A stretch of DNA of 64,000 bases from Planctomycetota bacterium. GTDB lineage: Bacteria; Planctomycetota; UBA1135; GCA-002686595. Below, one piece after another: positions 36,569-44,574 of this stretch. The notes below the pieces were generated by a model. It was not told the origin of the DNA, did not search any database, and was given only the letters and a program-made list of their open reading frames with translations. How positions within the stretch are numbered: the first letter of the stretch is position 1; each line of letters opens with the position of its first letter. The position numbers and the translations under genes were made by a program. The stretch spans positions 1-64,000 of the forward strand of contig NYYZ01000037.1 of assembly GCA_002686945.1 (NCBI GenBank). The letters are read 5' to 3'.

Positions 36569-38364
36569 ACACGGGGCAAATCCGCAACTTTGCCATCGTG
36601 GCTCACATCGATCACGGCAAGTCCACCCTTGCGGATCGCATGCTGGAGCAGAGCGGTGCGGTCAAAAAGCGCGACATGAAGGCCCAACTACTCGACGACA
36701 TGGACCTTGAACGCGAGCGCGGCATCACCATCAAGGCTCACGCGGTAACAATTCCACACAAGAAGGACGGGGTCGATTTCCTTCTCAACATGATCGACAC
36801 ACCGGGGCATGTGGACTTCAACTATGAAGTGGAGAAGTCAATGCAGGCCTGCGAAGGGGCGATCCTGTTGGTGGATGCCTCCCAAGGGGTGGAAGCCCAG
36901 ACCGTGGCCAACGCCTATCTGGCCATCGAGGCGGATCTGGATGTAATCCCGGTCCTCAACAAGACCGATCTGGCCCACGCCCGCCCCGATGAAGTAGCGG
37001 AAGAGATCGAAAACTCTCTCGGCATTGATGCCACCGACGCACTGCGAGTTTCCGCCAAGAGCGGCGAGGGAGTAAGCGAAGTCCTCGACTCGATCATCGA
37101 TCGCATTCCCCCGCCCACGGGGGATTCGAACGCCCCCCTCCAGGCCCTGATCTTTGACGCGGTATACAACGAGTACCGCGGCGTTATCGTCTACCTGCGC
37201 GTGATGGAGGGCACCCTCAATCGCCGGGACAAGGCCCTCATGATGGGCTCTGGAAAAGTCTACGAGGCGGTTGAGATCGGCACTTTCAGGCCAAAGATGA
37301 CCCCCTGCGAAGCTCTTGGCCCTGGAGAGGTCGGCTACTTCATTTCCAACATCAAGACACTGGGCGACTTGCGCATTGGGGACACCTTGACTCTGCAAGG
37401 CAAGCCCGCCCAGGAGATGCTGCCTGGCTATGCCGAGCCCAAGCACATGGTCTTTGCGGATTTCTACCCAACGAACCCAGGCGAGTTCGAAGAGATGCGT
37501 GAGGCACTGGAGACCCTGCTCCTATCTGACAGCTCGTTCTCCTACGAGCCAGTCACCTCGGACGCCCTGGGATTTGGATTCCGCTGTGGATTCCTCGGCC
37601 TGCTTCACATGGAGATCATCCAGGAGCGCCTCGAGCGCGAGCACGACCTGGACATGATTCAGACCGCACCATCTGTAACCTACAAGATCAAACTCAAGAA
37701 CGGTGAGGAGGAGTGGATCCTATCTCCCGGCGCACTGCCCGATCCTGATCAATACGAAGAGGTACTCGAGCCCATCGTGCGCGTCTCCATGCTCATCCCT
37801 GCGGAATACGTAGGCGTGATGATGACAATCGCCACAGAACATCGAGGCATCTATGTGCGCCAGGACTATTTGTCCACGACACGCGTCCAACTGGTCTTCG
37901 ACATCCCCCTGGCCGAGATCATGTACGACTTCTACGACAAACTGAAGTCCGCCACCCGTGGCTACGGAACCCTGAACTATGACCTCCAGGGGTATTACCC
38001 GGACGACCTGGTCAAACTCCTCATCCTGGTCAACGCCAAAGAAGTTGACGCGCTCTCCTCTATCGTGCACAAGAGTCGCGCAGACATGCGAGGCCGAACG
38101 GTAATCAAGAAGCTGCGCAAGGAAATCCCGCGCCACCTCTTTGAGGTGCGTCTGCAAGCCGCCGTAGGCTCACGAATCCTGGCCCGCGAATCAATTGCAC
38201 CCCTGCGCAAGGACGTAACCGCCAAGTGCTATGGAGGCGATATCTCCCGCAAGCGCAAACTCCTCGAAAAGCAAAAAGCCGGCAAGCGCAAGATGCGCCA
38301 AGTCGGTAATGTGGACATCCCACAGAAAGCATTCCTGAGCGTACTTGGCAGCGACGACAAGTAA
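36565..38364 (+). CDS. lepA: Elongation factor 4 (LepA)
   Basis: 599 residues, full family length. Ribosome-associated GTPase thought to help back-translocation or initiation. G-domain: AHIDHGKSTLADRML (G1), RGITIK (G2 region), DTPGHVDF (G3), NKTDL (G4) and SAKSGEGV (G5). Then EF4 domains and the specific C-terminal domain with FIVQLQAAVGSRILARESI-like VRLQAAVGSRILARE, KCYGGDISRKRKLLEKQKAGKRKMRQVG and IPQKAFLSVL. Coupled to rdgB and followed after 41 bp by signal peptidase I, the classical lepA-lepB arrangement. Confidence 0.98.
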   Translation: MNTGQIRNFAIVAHIDHGKSTLADRMLEQSGAVKKRDMKAQLLDDMDLERERGITIKAHAVTIPHKKDGVDFLLNMIDTPGHVDFNYEVEKSMQACEGAILLVDASQGVEAQTVANAYLAIEADLDVIPVLNKTDLAHARPDEVAEEIENSLGIDATDALRVSAKSGEGVSEVLDSIIDRIPPPTGDSNAPLQALIFDAVYNEYRGVIVYLRVMEGTLNRRDKALMMGSGKVYEAVEIGTFRPKMTPCEALGPGEVGYFISNIKTLGDLRIGDTLTLQGKPAQEMLPGYAEPKHMVFADFYPTNPGEFEEMREALETLLLSDSSFSYEPVTSDALGFGFRCGFLGLLHMEIIQERLEREHDLDMIQTAPSVTYKIKLKNGEEEWILSPGALPDPDQYEEVLEPIVRVSMLIPAEYVGVMMTIATEHRGIYVRQDYLSTTRVQLVFDIPLAEIMYDFYDKLKSATRGYGTLNYDLQGYYPDDLVKLLILVNAKEVDALSSIVHKSRADMRGRTVIKKLRKEIPRHLFEVRLQAAVGSRILARESIAPLRKDVTAKCYGGDISRKRKLLEKQKAGKRKMRQVGNVDIPQKAFLSVLGSDDK

Positions 38365-38405
38365 CACCTACCCCTTCACGACTCCAAGACATCCTGAAAT
38401 CCACC

Positions 38406-39794
38406 GTGGCCAAGGACAAGAAGAAAGGCAGCGGCCGACCATGGCGTGAGAACATCGAGGCCATCGCGGTATCGGTAATCGTGATCGTGCTCTTCAAGTA
38501 CTTCGTGCTGGAGGCCTACAAGATCCCCACCGGCTCAATGCAACCGACCCTGATGGGGTGGGACGATGGAAAAGGCGGCGGAGTCTTCGACCGGGTAGTA
38601 GTGGACAAACTCAGCTATCGCTTCAGGGACCCAAAACGGTGGGAAATCGCCGTCTTCCGCTACCCCCTCGACACAGCCAAGAACTTCATCAAGAGACTGG
38701 TGGGCATGCCCGGCGAACACCTCAAGATTGAGAATGGAGACCTCTGGACACGACAATCTGAAACCGAAGCCTGGGTCATACTGCGCCGGCCGCCGCGCCT
38801 GCAGGATGTACACTTCAAGTCTCTGGATACCCATGGCGCGTGGAGACAGCAGGGCACATGGATCGAAAGGGATGACGGCTTGATTACGGAAAGCTCGGGC
38901 AGCGCCCGCTTTCCTCGGACGCGCTCAGCAGTAATGGACAACTACACCGATGGTTATCAGGGCGACCTGATCCATGCGGTCAAACCCAAGCCCGGCGATT
39001 CAGGCCGCAACAAGGTAGGTGACCTGCGAGTGGAAACCAACGTGAGCGCAAGCTCCGAATGTACCCAAGTGCGCCTGGAGTTGCTCGATGGCCCCTATAC
39101 CTATGCACTGGAAATCCCCGGCCCTGCAGCCGAGGACGGATCATCAGCGCGGATGCAGATTTCAGATGCCAAGGGTCAATGGGGCCAGGACAAATTGCCC
39201 CTCGATAGCCCTCTCAGCTTGGGCGAGAGCGAATTGAGTATCCAATTTCAAAACCTCGACGACCTGGTGGAAGTTCGCCTTGACGGCGAGTTGCTCTTCA
39301 GCCTCGAAGTGCCCCCTGTGGCTCGGCACCAAATGTCGCGCAGCGGCGTCCAGTTGATTGCCAGAGGCGGTGGAGCCCGGTTTGACGAACTCACAATATT
39401 CCGCGACATCTACTACACCGATGACCAGAAGGTTACCTCCTGGGAGATCCCCGATGACTGCTATGTGGCTCTCGGAGACAACACCCAGGACTCATCCGAT
39501 GGTAGGGACTGGACTCTGCTCGGCTACAAGCTTGAGGACGGCCGCGAGATATGGGGCAACCAGCGCTCCCGCGAAAATCCCCGCTTTGCGCCAGGCGAGG
39601 TTGGTGGTTCCAAAGTGTTTTTCCGGGACCACCTGGGCGAGCAACATGTGTTCATGCAGGACAGCGCGTTGCCGCTGCCGCCCAAGCCCATGAGCTTCGT
39701 GCCCCGGGACCTGGTCCGCGGCCGCGCAATTGCGGTTGTCTGGCCAGCCTGGTCCTCCTCCTATGGACTTTCACGATTCCAGTGGTGCCGCTGA
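38406..39794 (+). CDS. lepB: Signal peptidase I with a large central insertion
   Basis: 462 residues, GTG start, far longer than a minimal signal peptidase I. One membrane helix (about 18-36), then the catalytic serine in IPTGSMQPTL (Ser44) and catalytic lysine in NFIKRLVGMPGEHL (Lys96). The late conserved box GDNTQDSSDGRDW is at about 356. Between them are about 240 extra residues forming a concanavalin/DUF1080-like beta sandwich (TQVRLELLDGPYTYALEIPG, LSIQFQNLDDLVEVRLDGELL, GVQLIARGGGARFDELTIF). Planctomycete signal peptidases often carry insertions, but the role is unknown. Overlaps the next gene by 32 bp. Confidence 0.93.
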   Translation: MAKDKKKGSGRPWRENIEAIAVSVIVIVLFKYFVLEAYKIPTGSMQPTLMGWDDGKGGGVFDRVVVDKLSYRFRDPKRWEIAVFRYPLDTAKNFIKRLVGMPGEHLKIENGDLWTRQSETEAWVILRRPPRLQDVHFKSLDTHGAWRQQGTWIERDDGLITESSGSARFPRTRSAVMDNYTDGYQGDLIHAVKPKPGDSGRNKVGDLRVETNVSASSECTQVRLELLDGPYTYALEIPGPAAEDGSSARMQISDAKGQWGQDKLPLDSPLSLGESELSIQFQNLDDLVEVRLDGELLFSLEVPPVARHQMSRSGVQLIARGGGARFDELTIFRDIYYTDDQKVTSWEIPDDCYVALGDNTQDSSDGRDWTLLGYKLEDGREIWGNQRSRENPRFAPGEVGGSKVFFRDHLGEQHVFMQDSALPLPPKPMSFVPRDLVRGRAIAVVWPAWSSSYGLSRFQWCR

Positions 39795-40245
39795 GCGCGA
39801 GCTCTTGAAAAAAGCCTTCTGCGCCACGCGCTACGAGGCTTTCGGCTTGGGGTATGAGCTCAGCCTGCGAGTTGATCAACCGCACCCAGAACTGGATGCC
39901 CTCTTGCTGAAGACCTCTCGGACCGACTGGGCCTTCCTTACGGCCTGGAATCCCCGCTCGATACCCACCGATGCTCAGCAGAATTCCAAAGCAAACAAAG
40001 AACTAGAAACCAAACTAGGTGAGTTGCGTGATGAGGAGGGTCGTCCTCTGCTGATACTTCCAGGCCGCGGAGTTGGCCCAGATCCGAATTGGCCACCTGA
40101 AGAGAGCTTCCTCGTACTAGGCATCTCGAACGCGCAGGCAGCTACCCTCTGCGAGCATTTCAACCAGTGGGCTCGACTCGCGGGGACGCGGGGAGCTTCG
40201 GCAGATCTCGTGTGGTCCCGGCCGCCTGACCAGCAACCTCACTGA
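39763..40245 (+). CDS. DUF3293 family protein
   Basis: 160 residues from ATG 39763, inside the end of lepB. Family pattern: TDWAFLTAWNPRSIPTDAQQNSKANKELETKL, then LLILPGRGVGPDPNWPPEESFLVLGISNAQAATLCEHF. DUF3293 proteins are small, cytoplasmic and uncharacterised. It is last in the birA-lepB cluster, and its final 86 bp overlap the end of the convergent EAL gene. Confidence 0.85.
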   Translation: MDFHDSSGAAERELLKKAFCATRYEAFGLGYELSLRVDQPHPELDALLLKTSRTDWAFLTAWNPRSIPTDAQQNSKANKELETKLGELRDEEGRPLLILPGRGVGPDPNWPPEESFLVLGISNAQAATLCEHFNQWARLAGTRGASADLVWSRPPDQQPH

Positions 40246-41362
40246 TGCAGAGAAAGGAGGGGATTTCATCAACAGGCAAGGGCTTTGACAAAAGGTAACC
40301 CTGGATCTCATCAACACCAAGAACACGAAGGAACTCAAGCTGGCGCTCGTTTTCGACACCTTCAGCCACAATAGACAAGCCCAGGCTCTGGCCCAGTACC
40401 ACGATCGAAGTGACAATGGCCGCATCGCCCGGATCCGACGCCAGGTCATCCACAAAGCACTTATCGATCTTCAAGGTGTCCACCGGAAAACGCCGCAAGT
40501 ACGAGAGGGACGAATAACCGGTTCCAAAGTCATCGATGGAGAGATGGACACCTAGGGCCTTGAGCCGTTCCAGATCCCGAATCACCCCATCGGGATCTTC
40601 CAGCATCAAACTCTCAGTGATCTCCAACTCAAGTCGTGAAGCGGAAATCCCTGATGACTGCAGTGCCTCATGAACCACCTCCAAAGGACCCTCCCCAGTG
40701 AACTGCACAGGTGACAAGTTGACTGCGATCTGGACCGGCGGCAGTCCCACTGAATCCCAGGCCGCCACTTGGGCGCAAGCCTCCCGAAGAACCCAGGCAC
40801 CAATGTCGATGATCATGCCGTTCTCTTCTGCCATTGAGATGAACTCACCCGGAGGAAGCAAGCCACGAGTCGGGTGCTCCCAGCGCACCAACGCCTCGAA
40901 GCCGCGCACTTGGCGGGTTTCCGCGTCGCAGCGGGGCTGGTAATGCAGGCAAAGTTCGCCACGATCCCATGCTCCTTGAAGTTCCATGGCCAAGGCTGCT
41001 CTGGCAGGAAGCTGACCGTCGCCGGTGTGCCCACCGCGCATGAAGAAACGAGCAAGTGGGCCATGCACGGGCAAGGGCAACATGGCGTGAAGGCCCGCCG
41101 CAGCAATCTCCTCTGGACAACAATTGCCATCAAGATCCAGCAGAGCGACAAACCTGCCGTGAGGCGCAGTATCTCCCAACTCTACTCCCAACTTGCGGAG
41201 ATCTCCCTGCAAGAGCTCGACACCGAGAAAGATGCAGGTGTCCAGCAGATCCCCTTCACGAGTCAAACTGTGTACATCCACGCATAGCCTCAAACTAGGC
41301 AATGCCTGCTGCAGTGCGAGAATCTCGCCTGGGTCGGTGGAAATGAGGATGGGTGTATTCAT
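40160..41362 (-). CDS. EAL-domain cyclic-di-GMP phosphodiesterase with degenerate N-terminal receiver-like domain
   Basis: 400 residues. Hydrolyses c-di-GMP. The EAL domain (about 125-375) appears catalytically complete: GFEALVRWEHPTRGLLPPGEFI, VNLSPVQF, RLELEITES, LSIDDFGTGYSSLSYLRRFPVDTLKIDKCFV, IVAEGVENERQLEFL and GVDEIQGYLLSKPL. The first 110 residues read like a receiver fold (ILISTDPGEILALQQAL, RFVALLDLDGNCCPEEIAAAGLHAMLPLPV), but acceptor-Asp geometry is not clear. A 25-residue low-complexity tail overlaps the convergent DUF3293 gene (86 bp). Confidence 0.93.
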   Translation of the reverse strand: MNTPILISTDPGEILALQQALPSLRLCVDVHSLTREGDLLDTCIFLGVELLQGDLRKLGVELGDTAPHGRFVALLDLDGNCCPEEIAAAGLHAMLPLPVHGPLARFFMRGGHTGDGQLPARAALAMELQGAWDRGELCLHYQPRCDAETRQVRGFEALVRWEHPTRGLLPPGEFISMAEENGMIIDIGAWVLREACAQVAAWDSVGLPPVQIAVNLSPVQFTGEGPLEVVHEALQSSGISASRLELEITESLMLEDPDGVIRDLERLKALGVHLSIDDFGTGYSSLSYLRRFPVDTLKIDKCFVDDLASDPGDAAIVTSIVVLGQSLGLSIVAEGVENERQLEFLRVLGVDEIQGYLLSKPLPVDEIPSFLCISEVAGQAAGTTRDLPKLPASPRVEPTG

Positions 41363-41651
41363 GCCTGACTCGTAAGTTCGGGAAAGCTCTTACGATTGAC
41401 ACCATCCCCGTTATCGGCAGGAGGAATGAAAGGACCTGAGCACGGCGACAAGTGGACTGAAGGCGATATCCATCCACTGCAGACTAGTCCCGTTCATGGG
41501 AAACCTGTAGCGCCAGAGTGTGGCGTAGAGAGGCCAGGAAGGGCCCTCAACCCTGCCAAGAGCCCGAACGAGGTCTTCGCCGCCGCCGTGGTCAGATTCT
41601 CATTTCTGGACGAAGGGACCCGATACCCGAGCAAGATTGCTCGCGCCAGCC

Positions 41652-44342
41652 TCAGCCCTGGGCCACAAGCCTACGCAACACATAGCACAGGATCCCGCCG
41701 TGGCGATAGTACTCTGCTTCGGCTGGGGTATCGATGCGCACACGTGCATTGAACACAGTACCAGCACCCTCGCCGTTCGTGACACTTACCTTCACGGTTC
41801 CCCCCATGGGACCATCGCCCGCATAGAGTGCTTCTAAGCCACTGATCGCAAAGGTCTCATCACCACTCAGTCCCAACGAACCAGCATTCTCCCCGGGCAG
41901 GAACTGCAATGGCAGGACACCCATGCCCACAAGATTTGAACGGTGGATACGCTCGTAACTCTCCACGATGCAAGCCTTGACCCCCAAGAGTGAAGGCCCC
42001 TTGCCAGCCCAGTCGCGACTGGAACCGGTGCCGTACTCTTTGCCTGCCACAATGATGGAAGGCACACCTGCCTGCACATATTTCATGGCCGCATCAAAAA
42101 TCGACATGACCTCGCCAGAGTCATGGTGAAGGGTTACACCACCTTCAATACCAGGTGTCAGGAGGTTCTTGATGCGTACATTCGCAAAAGTACCACGCAT
42201 CATGACCTCGTGGTTTCCACGGCGCGACCCGTAGGAGTTGAAGTCGGCCTTGGCAACGCCATGCTCTTGAAGGTACAGGCCAGCGGGAGAGTCCGCTGCA
42301 ATCGAACCCGCCGGAGAAATGTGATCAGTGGTAATCGAATCTCCAAAGAGTCCCAATACCCGGGCGCCTTCAATGTCCTGCACACCCTCCGGCTCGTGCC
42401 CCATGCCCTCGAAGTACGGGGGATGCTTTATGTAGGTCGAATTTTCGTCCCACTCAAAAGTGTCACCGCTGCCTCCCTCGATCAGCTGCCAGGCAGCCGA
42501 CCCCTCCAGGACTTCACTATAGGTTGAGGAGAACTGCTCGCGTGTGATACAGCGAGCAACAGTTTCGGCTACTTCGTCAGCACTCGGCCAAATATCTGCC
42601 AACATGACCGGAGTGCCGTCTGCTCCATGGCCAAGAGGCTCGGTGGTCAAGTCCACAGTAGTGTTCCCCGCAAGGGCATAAGCCACCACCAGAGGTGGGG
42701 AAGCCAAATAGTTCGACCGCACCCGCGCGTGGACGCGCCCTTCAAAGTTGCGATTGCCCGAGAGCACACTTGAGACCACCAGTTCTCCGTCGAGGATCCC
42801 CTGCTCGATCTCAGGCTTCAAGGGACCCGAGTTTCCGATGCAAGTGGTGCAACCGTAGCCCACAAGGTGGAATCCCAGGGCTTCAAGTTCCGGGGTCAAG
42901 CCGGCGGTATCCAGATAGTCGCTGACCACCTTGGAGCCCGGAGCCAAGCTGGTCTTGACCCAGGGCTTCGACACCAAACCCAGGGCATGAGCCTTCTTGG
43001 CAAGCAAGCCAGCCGCCACCATTACGGATGGGTTGGAAGTATTGGTACACGAGGTTATCGCCGCGATAACCACACTGCCGTGAGTCAGCGAGAAGGAATC
43101 CTCGCCACAAGTCACATCGATACTGCGGTCCTCGTTCTTGCTGCCCACAGCGGTCAGAATCTCGCCCCGGGCGGCAACGAATGCGCTTGGCATGTCCTGC
43201 AAGCGCACGCGGTCTTGAGGGCGCTTGGGCCCGGCCAGGCTCGGCTCGACTGTGCCCATGTCCAATTCCAGCAAGGCTGAATACTCGGGCTCTGGATCGT
43301 TGACGTCGCACCAGAGGCTCTGCTCTTTGGAATAGGCTTCTACCAATGCAACCGACTCTTCGCTGCGACCCGACAGACGCAAGTAATCAATGGTCCTCTC
43401 GTCCACCGGAAAGAAGCCACAGGTCGCGCCATATTCCGGCGCCATGTTGGCCAAAGTCGCCCGATCAGCAAGTGGCAGACTGGTCATACCCGGACCAATG
43501 AACTCAACAAACTTGCCCACCACTCCATGAGCGCGCAGGATCTCCACCACGGTCAACACAAGATCTGTAGCGGTTGTGCCCTTGGGCAACTCTCCTGTCA
43601 AACGCATGCCCACGACCTGGGGAATCAACATGGACACGGGCTGTCCGAGCATGGCCGCCTCGGCCTCAATACCACCCACGCCCCAGCCCAGGACTCCCAA
43701 GCCGTTGATCATGGTAGTGTGGCTATCGGTGCCAACCAACGTGTCGGGATAGGCCCAGCCCTCCTGGCTCATCACCGTGTGCGCCAGATACTCCAGATTG
43801 ACCTGGTGCACGATCCCGGTCTCTGGTGGGACGACGCGGAAGTTCTCTAATGCACCCTGGCCCCACTTCAAGAACGCATAGCGCTCGTGATTGCGCTCGA
43901 ATTCAAGCCGCCCATTTTCCTCCAATGCCTCCGGGCTGGCGTAATGATCCACCTGCACCGAGTGATCAATCACCATCTCGGCTGGCTGCAAAGGATTGAT
44001 CTTGGTTGGGTCACCTCCGAGAGCCACCATTGCCGTGCGCATGGCAGCAAGATCCACTACCGCGGGCACCCCGGTAAAATCCTGCATCAAGACCCGCGCG
44101 GGCCGAAAGGCAATCTCACGTCTGGGCTCTGCCTTTGCGTCCCAATTGACCAGAGCTTCGATGTCGTCCACCGTGACGCTCTCGCCGTCTTCGTGACGCA
44201 GCAGGTTCTCCAACAGCACGCGCAGAGAGTAGGGCAGGCGTGTGAGGTCATGCCCCGCAGCGGAAAGCGCGGAAAGACGCGCGATCCGGAAACTCTGGTC
44301 TTCAACCTTGAGAATGCCGTGGGCCTTGAAGGAATCGGTCAT
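41652..44342 (-). CDS. acnA: Aconitate hydratase A
   Basis: 896 residues from ATG 44342; an in-frame extension to 44438 adds unconserved residues. Isomerises citrate and isocitrate in the TCA cycle with a [4Fe-4S] cluster. AcnA/IRP1-type signatures: [52 protein letters not shown], cluster cysteines in [13 protein letters not shown] and [14 protein letters not shown], and swivel-domain motifs [25 protein letters not shown] and [16 protein letters not shown]. Followed by 289 bp of unassigned DNA before the EAL gene. Confidence 0.98.
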   Translation of the reverse strand: MTDSFKAHGILKVEDQSFRIARLSALSAAGHDLTRLPYSLRVLLENLLRHEDGESVTVDDIEALVNWDAKAEPRREIAFRPARVLMQDFTGVPAVVDLAAMRTAMVALGGDPTKINPLQPAEMVIDHSVQVDHYASPEALEENGRLEFERNHERYAFLKWGQGALENFRVVPPETGIVHQVNLEYLAHTVMSQEGWAYPDTLVGTDSHTTMINGLGVLGWGVGGIEAEAAMLGQPVSMLIPQVVGMRLTGELPKGTTATDLVLTVVEILRAHGVVGKFVEFIGPGMTSLPLADRATLANMAPEYGATCGFFPVDERTIDYLRLSGRSEESVALVEAYSKEQSLWCDVNDPEPEYSALLELDMGTVEPSLAGPKRPQDRVRLQDMPSAFVAARGEILTAVGSKNEDRSIDVTCGEDSFSLTHGSVVIAAITSCTNTSNPSVMVAAGLLAKKAHALGLVSKPWVKTSLAPGSKVVSDYLDTAGLTPELEALGFHLVGYGCTTCIGNSGPLKPEIEQGILDGELVVSSVLSGNRNFEGRVHARVRSNYLASPPLVVAYALAGNTTVDLTTEPLGHGADGTPVMLADIWPSADEVAETVARCITREQFSSTYSEVLEGSAAWQLIEGGSGDTFEWDENSTYIKHPPYFEGMGHEPEGVQDIEGARVLGLFGDSITTDHISPAGSIAADSPAGLYLQEHGVAKADFNSYGSRRGNHEVMMRGTFANVRIKNLLTPGIEGGVTLHHDSGEVMSIFDAAMKYVQAGVPSIIVAGKEYGTGSSRDWAGKGPSLLGVKACIVESYERIHRSNLVGMGVLPLQFLPGENAGSLGLSGDETFAISGLEALYAGDGPMGGTVKVSVTNGEGAGTVFNARVRIDTPAEAEYYRHGGILCYVLRRLVAQG

Positions 44343-44574
44343 GAGTGCGGAGAAGGGTCGGTCTGAGACAGGATTGGGGCAACGAGAATAACCACATTGG
44401 GGCCCATGGCGAAGACCAGAGCACGGGTTCTCTGGCATCGGTGTGAGTTCCGGATTTCAACACTAATGGGAGCCACCCCCACAGAATCGCCCCCTCGCCC
44501 TTCACTTGCTGGAGTGAGTACGGCGCTGCCACGCATGGGGCCCCTCAGCGGTCGAACCACGACACGCCCCGCCT

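Noticed and set aside
41363-41651. 289-bp gap between the EAL and aconitase genes, checked for a small gene, RNA or terminator.
   Set aside because: No open frame with a believable start or motif and no strong hairpin with a T-tract was found.
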